A program made the position numbers and the translations under genes. Shown in pieces: positions 9,654 through 18,608 of a stretch of DNA of 64,000 nucleotides (the first letter of the stretch is position 1; each line of letters opens with the position of its first letter). The stretch is from contig QWDQ01000004.1 of NCBI GenBank assembly GCA_003868215.1, forward strand, positions 558,001 through 622,000, written 5' to 3'. A model generated the notes under the pieces. The model saw nothing but the letters and a program-made list of their open reading frames with translations, searched no databases and was not told the DNA's origin. Source of the DNA: Pseudophaeomoniella oleicola. Taxonomy: Eukaryota; Ascomycota; Eurotiomycetes; Phaeomoniellales; Phaeomoniellaceae.

Positions 9654-10472
9654 ATGGTTTCCGTCCCATCCAAGAAGAGAAAACTCGAAGATGGCATGAA
9701 AGGAAAGATTTCACGACCGAAGAGAGTTCGCAAGCAAGCAGCATATCATAGTTCCTCTGAAGAATCAGAGGCTGAGTCAGATGCAGGCTTCAAGCCTGTG
9801 AACCTACAAGACGAGTCTGATGAAGAGATAATACACCCGAAGGCCAAGGGTGAAAATCCAACGGAAAACGCATCTCTATCATCGGCTGAAGATGGGATCT
9901 CGGATGAAGAGCAGGAACAGACATCAGCAGATGAAGTAGAAGACGAAGATGACATACAGTCTCTGACAGAATCAACACGAGAAAAGAACACGAGCAAACG
10001 AAATGACCCCAACGCATTTTCTACATCCATATCAAAAATTCTGAATACGAAGTTGTCGCAGTCTGCCCGCCAGGATCCTGTCCTATCTCGGAGCAAAGAA
10101 GCGGTGCAAGTAAGCAAAGGGGTCGCTGATGAAAAGCTGGAGGCCAGGGCAAAGGCGAAATTGCGGGCAGAGAAGAAAGAAGCCCTAGAGCGGGGGAGAG
10201 TCCGTGATGTCCTCGGGCTGACGAGTGGTGAAGCGGGCGAGACAGCAGAGGAGGAAAAGAAGTTGCGGAAGATTGCGCAAAAAGGTGTGATCAAGCTCTT
10301 CAACGCAGTGAGAGCGGCGCAAGTAAAGGGCGAAGAAGCTGCGAGACTAGAGCGCAAGCAGGGAACGGTTGGTCTCACCAATCGGGAAGAGAAGGTCAAC
10401 GAGATGAGTAAGAAGGGGTTTTTGGAGTTGATCAATGGCAAGAATGCCACTAAAACGATCGAAGAGGCGTGA
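9654..10472 (+). CDS. rrp15: Rrp15-like ribosomal RNA processing protein
   Basis: Single exon, 272 residues. The N-terminal third is basic then very acidic (Glu/Asp/Ser-rich with a KKRK stretch), as usual for nucleolar pre-60S factors. The conserved Rrp15 domain starts at AFSTSISKILNTKL (about residue 120), runs through a long charged helix, and ends with the family hallmark KLRKIAQKGVIKLFNAVRAAQ and MSKKGFLELI near the C-terminus. In yeast Rrp15 acts in 27S pre-rRNA maturation within pre-60S particles in the nucleolus. The gene is divergent from SRP54. Confidence 0.92.
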   Translation: MVSVPSKKRKLEDGMKGKISRPKRVRKQAAYHSSSEESEAESDAGFKPVNLQDESDEEIIHPKAKGENPTENASLSSAEDGISDEEQEQTSADEVEDEDDIQSLTESTREKNTSKRNDPNAFSTSISKILNTKLSQSARQDPVLSRSKEAVQVSKGVADEKLEARAKAKLRAEKKEALERGRVRDVLGLTSGEAGETAEEEKKLRKIAQKGVIKLFNAVRAAQVKGEEAARLERKQGTVGLTNREEKVNEMSKKGFLELINGKNATKTIEEA

Positions 10473-10571
10473 TATTTCTGCTTCACATCGTTCTCATTCA
10501 TGACGAACATATACCCATATTGATAACGCCCCAAATATTGTACATGTCAAAAGAAGCTATTAAAGTCGGTA

Positions 10572-11271
10572 TCACTTCCTATTCTGAAAATCGCTCGCTT
10601 GCAGATTTCTAGTCATGGATGGTAACTTGACAACAAGCCCGTCCAGTTCTGGTGTCATCTTCACCTGACAGCCCAACCTTGATGTCTCCGTCAATCCAAA
10701 TGCGAGATCCAGCATATCATTCTCGTCATCATCTGGCTCTGGCATGTTATCGTACATTTCCGGATCCTCAACAACGACGTGGCACGTTGAACATGCACAT
10801 GATCCACCACAGGCGCCTGGATAACATTAGCACCTAGTACATATTGCGCTGATGTAGCTGTAGAGATCATACCTTCCATCTCCAGATCATTCGCTTGGGC
10901 TATGTCCAGTAAATTATCTCCTTTTGCGACCTCGAATTCGTGTCTCTCCCCCTCCTTATCTATAAACGTGACGTGTAACCTGTAACGGATCAGTTATGGA
11001 CATTCGTAAATTCCAGGCCTACCGACTCTTCGCCAGGCTTAGGCGGGTCTATGTGCCCATGCCGCCGCGCATTTGATATTGAGAAATGTCTCTGAAGCTT
11101 CCGTGAACTCTGTTGGTTCCTTTGACCCCTATTCCGGTATTGTTTTACCAATTCCTGGCCTCCATATGCAGAACATGATAAGGACCGAGTAGGAGAAAAT
11201 GCGCTGACATGTCGAACACCGCTGGCCACCACGCGCTGAGCGATAACTCTAGACCCCTGCCATGGTAACAT
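10572..11271 (-). CDS. yah1: Mitochondrial [2Fe-2S] ferredoxin (adrenodoxin type)
   Basis: Three coding exons, 11271-11027, 10979-10873 and 10816-10572, give 198 residues. The N-terminus is Arg/Ser-rich and acid-poor, a mitochondrial targeting sequence. The ferredoxin domain contains the cluster ligands CGGSCACSTC (CX5CX2C) and a fourth Cys in RLGCQVK, plus the acidic DNMPEPDDDENDML helix for partner docking. Yah1 gives electrons to the mitochondrial Fe-S assembly machinery and to heme A and ubiquinone synthesis. To keep frame and the conserved GEELHVTF, intron 1 must use the weak donor GTCGGT at 11026; a better-looking GTAGGC four bases downstream would shift frame and meet a stop soon after. 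Intron 2 splits the codon before the cluster loop (EMEG|AC). Confidence 0.93.
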
Positions 11272-11538
11272 ATTTTGTTCTTGCGACCAGTAAATTCCCC
11301 TCCTCTTACTATTGGGCCTGGTGCAAACAGGTGCGAGCTTGCGTTGGCAACTTTTTGAACGACTTTCTGGAGAAAAAAGTTCCAGGACCGCGGCGGAATG
11401 AAATCATCGTCATTGGCCGCTCGGGAACTCCAATCCTCGGTCTTAAGAGAATGAACCGAGCGCAACAGGCTACAACGATTTCAGCGATCGCTACATATTG
11501 TCTTCAGTCGCAGGATCCTATAGACACTCTTGCCCAAA
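11272..11538. promoter_or_regulatory. Bidirectional promoter region of YAH1 and UGO1
   Basis: The gap of 267 bases contains three CCAAT pentamers (ATTGG at 11311 and 11412, CCAAT near 11430). The middle one, read on the minus strand, is followed after 12 bases by ATT. Confidence 0.55.
11397..11416 (-). promoter_or_regulatory. CCAAT-N12-ATT, CBC/HapX-type bipartite site
   Basis: On the minus strand CCAAT is followed after exactly 12 bases by ATT, which fits the bipartite CSAAT-N12-RWT pattern described for the CCAAT-binding complex with HapX. It lies about 130 bases upstream of the YAH1 ATG. A chance match somewhere in this promoter has a probability of several percent, so this is suggestive only. 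Confidence 0.4.
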
Positions 11539-13071
11539 ATGACGAGCTCTAGAGATGCGCCGAATCCACTCCGACCGTACATCGTTGCTCCCACTATAGG
11601 TCCTCCTCCTGAGATTGGGTCGAACACAACATCTGCCAGTCTCCCTAAAGGACCTCAACCACAGTCAAGCTTCGCGTTTCCGGACATAGATTACTCTGCT
11701 TATATCGAAACATCACCTTCAACCACAGAAACGATCAAGGATCTACTAGATAAGGCACTATGGAAATACGCAAGCGTCTTGATTGCACAGCCATTCGATG
11801 TCGCAAAGACGATCCTCCAAGTTTACGTTCCACCAGAGGATGAAGGCGACGTCGTGCCAGAGGGACGAGGAACACCATCTTATTCCAGAGCAGGAAGCTA
11901 TCGGGGTAGTACATATGATGATGACTCTTCAGATGAAGAACCAAACTATTTTTCTCCTTCGGCACCATATGGCGATGACCCTCCCAGAGGTAGACCAGGC
12001 AGGCCAGCGAGAAGGATAACAGACCGAGATGGATATATACCACCATCGTCATCTTCATCTCTGCACTCATTGTCGCTAAAGAATCAGCACTCACTCCTCG
12101 ACGCTCTCTCTGCTCTATCTTCGAAATCGGGCGCTCTTTCGATGTGGAAAGGGACTAACGCCACTTTCACCTATACCATTATCTCGCGTACAACAGAAAC
12201 CTTCCTGCGATCTCTTATTGCCGCCATCTTTGCTCTTCCAGATACTGATCTCCTCTCCGTCAGTCCTTCAGGGCTACCTGTTTCCGACATTTTGATCACA
12301 GCTTTCCCGCTCGCTACTCTCATCGTGACTGCGGCGGCGTCCACTTTGACCTCTCTGCTCCTCGCTCCAGTGGATGCAGCCCGCACTCGATTAATTTTAA
12401 CACCTTCATCTCAACCACCGCGCTCGCTTCTCTCAATTGTCCGTACTCTTCCAACACCCTACATAATTCCCTCACATCTAGTGCCAATCACAACTCTCAC
12501 CTCACTGATCCCATCCCTTCTCTCAACGTCCACACCCCTCTTCCTCAAGACGTATCTCAGGCTCGACCCCATCCTCACTCCGACAACCTGGTCCATCGCC
12601 AGTTTCTTAACCTCCGCCCTCGACCTTGCCGTACGGCTACCCCTCGAAACCATCCTTCGCCGTGCCCAAATAGCTACATTCACCTCCCCGGCTATTCGCG
12701 CTCGTGCTGCCGGCTCAAAGTCTTCATATACATCTACTACCCCTCCACCGAAATGCCAAACAATTGTCCCTGTACAAACAACATACCGGGGTATCATACA
12801 GACCGCTTGGTCAATCATACACGAAGAGGGCTACTCTCACCCCTCAGTGACGAAGGATCCTGCCGCCGCCGCCGCTGCCGCCTTAGGCAAAGACACCAGC
12901 CGCAGTAAGAAACGGAGAAAAGGACAAGGTATCGACGGGCTCTATCGAGGCTGGAGAGTCGGCATGTGGGGTCTCGTCGGAGTGTGGGGTGCTGGATTCA
13001 TGGGCGGCATGGCGACTGGCACTGACGATGCGGCGGGTCTTGGTGGTGCCGCCCATCCAGGCAAATTCTAA
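11539..13071 (+). CDS. ugo1: Ugo1-like mitochondrial outer-membrane carrier-family protein
   Basis: The first in-frame ATG at 11539 gives 510 residues (MTSSRDAPNPLRPYIVAP). The early DLLDKALWKYASVLIAQPFDVAKTILQV segment contains a Px[DE]-type carrier motif (QPFDVAKT). A disordered insert rich in Gly, Arg and Asp follows, then a second carrier-like stretch with LLLAPVDAARTRLIL and a third around VRLPLETILRRAQIA. Degenerate carrier repeats, the long N-terminal insert and the lack of a full six-helix carrier fit Ugo1, the modified carrier that links Fzo1 and Mgm1 in yeast mitochondrial fusion. A poly-Ala run lies near the C-terminus (about base 12862). Divergent from YAH1. Confidence 0.85.
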   Translation: MTSSRDAPNPLRPYIVAPTIGPPPEIGSNTTSASLPKGPQPQSSFAFPDIDYSAYIETSPSTTETIKDLLDKALWKYASVLIAQPFDVAKTILQVYVPPEDEGDVVPEGRGTPSYSRAGSYRGSTYDDDSSDEEPNYFSPSAPYGDDPPRGRPGRPARRITDRDGYIPPSSSSSLHSLSLKNQHSLLDALSALSSKSGALSMWKGTNATFTYTIISRTTETFLRSLIAAIFALPDTDLLSVSPSGLPVSDILITAFPLATLIVTAAASTLTSLLLAPVDAARTRLILTPSSQPPRSLLSIVRTLPTPYIIPSHLVPITTLTSLIPSLLSTSTPLFLKTYLRLDPILTPTTWSIASFLTSALDLAVRLPLETILRRAQIATFTSPAIRARAAGSKSSYTSTTPPPKCQTIVPVQTTYRGIIQTAWSIIHEEGYSHPSVTKDPAAAAAAALGKDTSRSKKRRKGQGIDGLYRGWRVGMWGLVGVWGAGFMGGMATGTDDAAGLGGAAHPGKF

Positions 13072-14100
13072 TACCCCTTTTCTTTAACGAACCAGGAATA
13101 TGGAAGGCTTTCTTCTTTGATTAGTTCTCTCTATTCATCCTCGTAATTCAATTCATCTTTTATGGCAGGAAGATGGGAAGGGAAGGGAGATATTCGCACA
13201 GGCGTTTTTTTCGAAATCGTACAAGTCTACGTGCGTGCGTGCGTGCGTGCGTTCGTGGCGTATCAATCATCAACATTCCAACAACACCATTACAAAATCT
13301 TTAATCCATTCTCTCCTTCTATCAAATCCCGTGTACCTATGCATCTGCGGAAAGATCCGTGTAAACGTAAATGGACTGGCTTCCCCCCCACCTAGTAGTT
13401 GATGTGACTTGATCGACGTATAGCGTAACGAAGTGTAGTGAACTGGAACATGTTTCTCTCTTTCTCTACAATGATGGGGGGTGTGGAATTTAGATTATAT
13501 AAGGTATTTGTTTACCTCCTATGTAGGTCTTTACATATATATACTAGAGACATGATGTACGTAGGAAGTACAACGTAGAGTTTTCAAGGTAATCAATTAC
13601 CTAGATAGGGTACCTAGGGTAGTTGGAAGTATATATACGTGTATATGACATTTAAGAACACTGACGACGACGACGATAATGATGATGACGACAAGAATAA
13701 ATCAAAACAGATAATTTTCAATTCATTGAAACCATACGTCCTGCCCGCCGGGCCCAAAACCTCCTCCCGTCGTGCCCTGAACAAGGGGAAAAAGAAAATG
13801 ATAAATATCGGCTATGTACATCATACTACCTTAGCCTAGGTAGCTATCTACATAATCAACAGACCCAAACATACTGCCTTTCCGCGTATTAGTCATGGAA
13901 ATAAATCATACATACAGATAGACCAAACTAGGGAGGATGGTCTTTTCTTCGGTTTTGGGTTTTGGTGGTCGAGCGCCTGAACAGAAAGGAAAAGGATGAT
14001 ATGAAATGGCCTGCCAGAGGATAGCGGACGGCGGATGGGTAAGACGTCTTGGATGAAAGGTGGAAATCATGTTTCAAGGGCACGTAACTTGTTGTCATCA
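13072..14100. other. Intergenic region with simple repeats (convergent 3' ends)
   Basis: No gene is supported between the convergent ends of UGO1 and hapX. It contains a (GTGC) run near 13231-13251, a GAC/GAT trinucleotide run near 13661-13690 that creates an artificial poly-Asp frame, and several CCTAGG-type motifs (13590-13620, 13830-13845). Confidence 0.6.
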
Positions 14101-15657
14101 TCAGGCCGAACTTCCAAATCGCCTATCAAACTCTCTTAGTACGCTCATAACGTTGGCAACTTCGATTTCCATCGCAGGCCTAGCTGGTGCACGGTTCATC
14201 ACTTGCACTTTTTCCTTCGACGGATCTTGTTCCAGCTGGCGAGATGGACTAGCGTAAAGCTTTGGCATCCAAGAACCGACGTCACCGCTAGTGATGGCAC
14301 GTTCATAGTTGGGATGGCGAGATAGTGTCGTGTATGCATCGGCACATGTAAGTGCCACAGAAGAGGATGGTGTCTGAGCCTCCGCCGCTGAGCGCGTTCT
14401 GCGGGCTGGGAGAGGTAGAGTACGAGAAGATCGTCGGCTTTGAGACTGAGATTGGCAGCAAGCCTGACCATTGCGTGAGCCTCCACAGCATCCAGCGGGT
14501 GTGGAAGAACCCTGTGATTGGGCACGTGCAGCAGCTAGCGTCTTGCAGAATAGTGTGCTGTTGGGATCTGCGCGGCATTGAGCACATGTACCGGCACCGT
14601 TGACGCACGGGTCAGATGGAGTAGAAGCTTGGGGAGCAGGAGGAGGCAAGGAAACATCACTATCAGAGGGCGGTGGTGTAAATTGGGCAAGCTGTCGAAT
14701 GGAAGGCACCCGGGTTGAATTCGGACCACTGTTGACTCTTTCTTCAGTTGCTGCATTTTCCGCTGCTGCCATCTCAGCACATATGCACGGAGTGCCATCT
14801 TGGCAGAATCCACAAGGGTCTGCAACGATTCTGTTGGGTGGAACAGAATCTTCCACTGGCCGCAATGCCCTGATCGGCTTTGAGAAGGCATTGGTAAAAT
14901 CCATTTCCATAGGCTCGTCATCGATTGGCTCCGGTTTGACTCTCTTATCCGAATCATCCTGTTGAGGAGAGTGAGGTCGTTTTGGAGCGGAGCTCACATC
15001 ATTTTCCGGCATAGCCGCCATATCTATAGCTGCTTCAATGCATTCGCAACGCGTAGTCGATGAACACCCGCCACAACCAATTGGTTCTTCTGCATGAATG
15101 TGTTGCTCGTGTTGGATTTGCCTGGTTGCTAGAGGAGTAGCTGAGGTCGTCTCTCGACGCTGTAAACTCTTCAGCTCGTGTGTCACGCTCTCGCGTGCGT
15201 TCTTCTCTGCTGAAAGCTCTTTCTCCAGAGCATTGCAACGCTCAACCCACAAGTTCAGCTGGCCCTGACATTGTTCCAGGTTCAGGCTGAGTTCGGAGAT
15301 ATGATCCCTAAGGGCAACTTGCTCCCTTTCGTCTTCTTCTTCCATCTGTTTCATTTGCTCTTCGAGTTCGCCGACTCTAGCAGCTCGTCTTTCTCTAAAG
15401 GCGCGCTGAGCTGCTCGGTTCTGTGCCTTCCGCTTAGTAGGCGGTGTGTCTGTGGCAGGCTTACGCCCTGGTTTGGGCCGAGGTGGTATAACCCATTCTT
15501 TGCTCGTGACCGAGCCCGGCGTCATCGGTGCCGGTGATCCGGCGGATGTTGACGGTTTGATACAAATGGATTGTTGTCGCGCGCACTGAGGAGCTGGCGC
15601 AATGCTGTGAGGCGAGCCCGCCCCAGGGCTAGGCTTAATTTCGATAGGAGAGGCCAT
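14101..15657 (-). CDS. hapX: HapX-type bZIP regulator of iron homeostasis
   Basis: Single exon, 518 residues. Residues about 52-75 hold SKEWVIPPRPKPGRKPATD, the CCAAT-binding-complex interaction motif of Hap4/HapX, directly followed by the basic region KRKAQNRAAQRAFRERRAAR and a heptad coiled coil. Four Cys-rich clusters follow: CGGC...CEC, CGFCQDGTPCIC, CAQCRADPNSTLFC and CCGG...ACC; in Aspergillus HapX such regions sense iron/Fe-S status. With the CCAAT-binding complex, HapX represses iron-consuming pathways in iron starvation and activates iron storage in excess. Two SreA-type GATA motifs lie about 280-300 bases upstream, consistent with the known SreA-HapX feedback loop. The combination of domains makes the identification firm. 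Confidence 0.95.
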   Translation of the reverse strand: MASPIEIKPSPGAGSPHSIAPAPQCARQQSICIKPSTSAGSPAPMTPGSVTSKEWVIPPRPKPGRKPATDTPPTKRKAQNRAAQRAFRERRAARVGELEEQMKQMEEEDEREQVALRDHISELSLNLEQCQGQLNLWVERCNALEKELSAEKNARESVTHELKSLQRRETTSATPLATRQIQHEQHIHAEEPIGCGGCSSTTRCECIEAAIDMAAMPENDVSSAPKRPHSPQQDDSDKRVKPEPIDDEPMEMDFTNAFSKPIRALRPVEDSVPPNRIVADPCGFCQDGTPCICAEMAAAENAATEERVNSGPNSTRVPSIRQLAQFTPPPSDSDVSLPPPAPQASTPSDPCVNGAGTCAQCRADPNSTLFCKTLAAARAQSQGSSTPAGCCGGSRNGQACCQSQSQSRRSSRTLPLPARRTRSAAEAQTPSSSVALTCADAYTTLSRHPNYERAITSGDVGSWMPKLYASPSRQLEQDPSKEKVQVMNRAPARPAMEIEVANVMSVLREFDRRFGSSA

Positions 15658-15937
15658 GAACAGAGGTCTCGCTGTGGATCATGTACAGGACTGTAACCGA
15701 TTGACCCATGAAAGTCGCCAATTGTAGAGGAAATTCGAAGTGCGAAAGCGCTGGATTGATACGCGGAATTCGCGGTCGCAAGCAGCGAGAAGCACACGAA
15801 CTTAGCTGAAAGATGACAAGTTCAATAACGTCTAGCTTCACAGCTCACCACGTCGCCAGAAACAGGCGATGAGGCGGTCAATGGTGGCTGATCTATTGAT
15901 GGTGAGGGAAGTCTGAGATGGAGGGGAGATTTGAATT

Positions 15938-15946
15938 TTATCAGAT
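15938..15946 (-). promoter_or_regulatory. SreA-type GATA site 1 (ATCTGATAA)
   Basis: On the strand of hapX the sequence is ATCTGATAA, an exact match to ATCWGATAA, the extended GATA consensus of SreA/SRE-type iron repressors. It lies about 281 bases upstream of the hapX ATG and 5 bases from a second match. Confidence 0.65.
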
Positions 15947-15951
15947 TGATC

Positions 15952-15960
15952 TTATCTGAT
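15952..15960 (-). promoter_or_regulatory. SreA-type GATA site 2 (ATCAGATAA)
   Basis: On the strand of hapX this reads ATCAGATAA, again an exact ATCWGATAA match, same orientation and start-to-start spacing of 14 bases from site 1. Such a pair is very unlikely by chance. Confidence 0.65.
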
Positions 15961-16319
15961 CGGAAAGATGAGAGACTGTGGACTAATTATTAGGGATTTC
16001 TAGGGAACCAAACCTCTTCCGAGCTTCGGGGATGAGGAGGCCCGCTTTTCCAACACGAGTGTCCTTGGCGGCCTATGAGGCAAGCCGATCGGCGATTACG
16101 GAGAAAGGTGTCTACCTCTTCTGTGCATATTCAATAGTAGATCGGCTTGAACGCAGCAAATGCTGGCCTGACCTCGACGTGCGCTATATGGTCTAAGACG
16201 CCTGACGGAGACATACTATACTATAACACGTAGTGAGGTAGGTCAATACTCCAGTGGATTTTCCGTTCTTCACTCATTGGCAAGCTCCATACCTGCGGGT
16301 CATCTGCCGAGCAATTCCA

Positions 16320-18029
16320 TCAGTGCGAAGCAAGATAGTCCGGAGACGGTGAGCTCAGGCGGTGCTCCCAGGCAGCCTTGCCATCCACATACAATGTATA
16401 CTTCAGTATGCTCTGCTCCTTTGGATCTGCTTGAGTCCCTTTCTCTATATTGATGAGGCCGAACTTGTAATTTCCCTCTGGAAAGTACGCGAGCACCACG
16501 TCATCATCCACCCGCTTGAATGTCCTAGCAGGTAGATAGAACTGGCTTAGTGGTCCAACACTGTATTCATGCGGCCCTGAGGTATTGGATAGGGCATGAG
16601 GAGGTGGAAATCTCACCGAGCCAAACTCATGTCTGTCCCCCGAGAGGATGACAATACGTATGCCAAGCTCAGCTTCGGCTTTCCACATTGCGTCCAAGAC
16701 GATCTTACGTTCTTCAAGATAGCCTCCCCAGGTATCTTTCGTACCAAATCGCCAATTCTTTGTGAAAGGGATCGAGAAAGCAATGATTTTCCACTTGATT
16801 TGCTCTGGCTCAGGCTTCGCAATAAATGTAAGCAAGTCAGCTAGTTGTCGCGAGCCCATAATAGTGGCATTAGGATTTGGTTCGGGATGTGTTCGATATC
16901 TTCGTGTATCTGCCATGAAGAAAGATGCTGGACCGTCGGCAAACTCGAAGTATGTAGTATTATCTGCCGTTGTGCCCGTCGGTATTGGGGGATTCACCCG
17001 GACATGGTAGTGCCAAAAGGGGTCCGATGCCGCAGGAAAAGGCGCCGTTGTGTTACCGTCAGACCAATCGTTCGCTATTTCGTGATCGTCGAGCGTATGT
17101 ATCCAGGGTAAGGATTGCACAGGCGGTGATAGTGACCAAGATGGCGAAGCATATACTCGGCGGTATTCAGCTCTGTAATGAGAGATACTCTTCCCCAATC
17201 GCATCGGCACATCCACGTAGATGAAATCCCCCAGGAAGAGCATGAAGGACGCTGGTGAGGGGAGATTTTGGAGAACATCCGACAGATGACTGAAACCGGG
17301 GATCGCTAAGGAATGACTCTGAGGTTGGTACGGAAAGTTCGCCTTCATACACGACGATGTCAGGAAAGTTAAAGCATCAGCAGCCGCAGAGCCTGGTTTT
17401 GGCCTAGTCGTGAAAGAACCCGAGACATTATTCGAGACATTATAGTTATACGCTGTGCTGGGTTCCAGGCCATCGAGGATGACTCCCCTGGTGAAGTCGG
17501 TAGCATGAGTGAACTCTTCCACGGTCACAATTTGCTTGGTTTCTGGATCTGCTACTTCGGATGCATAAGATATTTCTAAAGCATGCGGAGGAGGAAACGG
17601 TTCTCGGACCAGAATTTTCGCCGAATCGAAAGAGACATAACCCACTCGTGAAAAGCGCAAGTCACTGCCTGAGTATAGCAACGGTGCTCGGAATGTAAAG
17701 TCTATGACCGAAGCTACTAGTAAAAGATTGATTCCGGTGGAAATTGCTGAAAGTGTAGGAAGATTGTGACAAGGAATCCCTAGTACCAATGTCGTCAAGA
17801 AATCGCGAGCCCTTGAGGTTGACGAACGAGCCTCGATCTTTGGCCGCGGACGGTTCGAGCCGTCAATTGCAGCTTTATCGCTACTTTCAACCGTGTTTCT
17901 TGCTCTCACGTCTTTCTCGGACGATTTCTGCAAGGTATACAGGCATATCAAGTAGATGGCAAGTGCAGGGGTAGCAGTGGCTAAAGCCGCAGGTCCCGGT
18001 ATCTGCGACAGAGTCAATGGGATTTCCAA
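16320..18029 (-). CDS. PhoD-like metallophosphatase with N-terminal membrane anchor
   Basis: Single exon, 569 residues. Two hydrophobic segments (about residues 12-33 and 75-97) precede the catalytic domain, so the enzyme is membrane anchored rather than secreted free. PhoD-family landmarks appear in order: SSCMKANFPY (conserved Cys near the start of the core), FLGDFIYVDVP, HTLDDHEIANDW, FMADTRRYRT and ILSGDRHEFG, which supply the metal ligands of the alkaline phosphatase D fold. The family cleaves phosphomonoesters or diesters using Ca/Fe ions. The natural substrate in fungi is not settled. No Tat signal is expected in a eukaryote and none is seen. Confidence 0.88.
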   Translation of the reverse strand: MEIPLTLSQIPGPAALATATPALAIYLICLYTLQKSSEKDVRARNTVESSDKAAIDGSNRPRPKIEARSSTSRARDFLTTLVLGIPCHNLPTLSAISTGINLLLVASVIDFTFRAPLLYSGSDLRFSRVGYVSFDSAKILVREPFPPPHALEISYASEVADPETKQIVTVEEFTHATDFTRGVILDGLEPSTAYNYNVSNNVSGSFTTRPKPGSAAADALTFLTSSCMKANFPYQPQSHSLAIPGFSHLSDVLQNLPSPASFMLFLGDFIYVDVPMRLGKSISHYRAEYRRVYASPSWSLSPPVQSLPWIHTLDDHEIANDWSDGNTTAPFPAASDPFWHYHVRVNPPIPTGTTADNTTYFEFADGPASFFMADTRRYRTHPEPNPNATIMGSRQLADLLTFIAKPEPEQIKWKIIAFSIPFTKNWRFGTKDTWGGYLEERKIVLDAMWKAEAELGIRIVILSGDRHEFGSVRFPPPHALSNTSGPHEYSVGPLSQFYLPARTFKRVDDDVVLAYFPEGNYKFGLINIEKGTQADPKEQSILKYTLYVDGKAAWEHRLSSPSPDYLASH

Positions 18030-18608
18030 TTGATGTGTATCAGCGACTTGCCCATCTAAGCCCTAGATAAGAGGGAATCCGAATTAACAAAGTGCTGATA
18101 GCCGTCAGGATGTCTAGCCGGGAAATTCCCATCTTCACCATATCAACTATAAAACAATTCCGACTCCGTACACCTCCGTATGTCTACCAGAGTCAGCAAA
18201 ATGTGGTTATCATGGATTCTAATTCTCTCGCAAAATTATGGGCGTATCGTGAGCTGGTTTTGGCGCGAAGTTGAGTTGCGGAGCAAGATGACGTTATGGA
18301 ATAGCTACAGGAAGTCTTCTTACGGAATGACAACATGAAGAGAACACCAAACCCGGTGAGCACCCTGGATATGGCTACATTTGTAAATATACACGCAATG
18401 CCTATATATATACCAGGTAGGTGTGTAGACATTGTTTGCAGATCTAGTTACACGATTGCAGTGCTCAAAAGCGACAATTTAACCGGCAATAGCGGAATAG
18501 ATATAGCATCACGTCGGTTGGAATGGTCTACGATTTGTACATCCAGAGACCTTCAGTGATAAACTTTGATGACGGCGCAATCTCCCAAGTCTAGACAAGT
18601 TCTGCTAC
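18030..18608. other. Intergenic region
   Basis: Flank between the PhoD-like gene start and the 3' end of the aldolase gene. It should carry the PhoD promoter. I see no further gene, RNA or repeat. Confidence 0.5.

Larger units (their letters stand above)
15658..16319. other. hapX upstream region
   Basis: This is the promoter side of hapX and the downstream flank of the PhoD-like gene. It holds one CCAAT pentamer (15718-15722) and the two GATA motifs listed separately. No open frame of interest. Confidence 0.6.

Noticed and set aside
9746-10534. Open minus-strand frame of 262 codons, rich in Ser and Leu
   Set aside because: Antisense to RRP15; the Ser runs mirror the acidic Glu/Asp codons of RRP15.
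13639-13839. Plus-strand frame with poly-Asp
   Set aside because: Produced by a GAC/GAT repeat; no conserved part.
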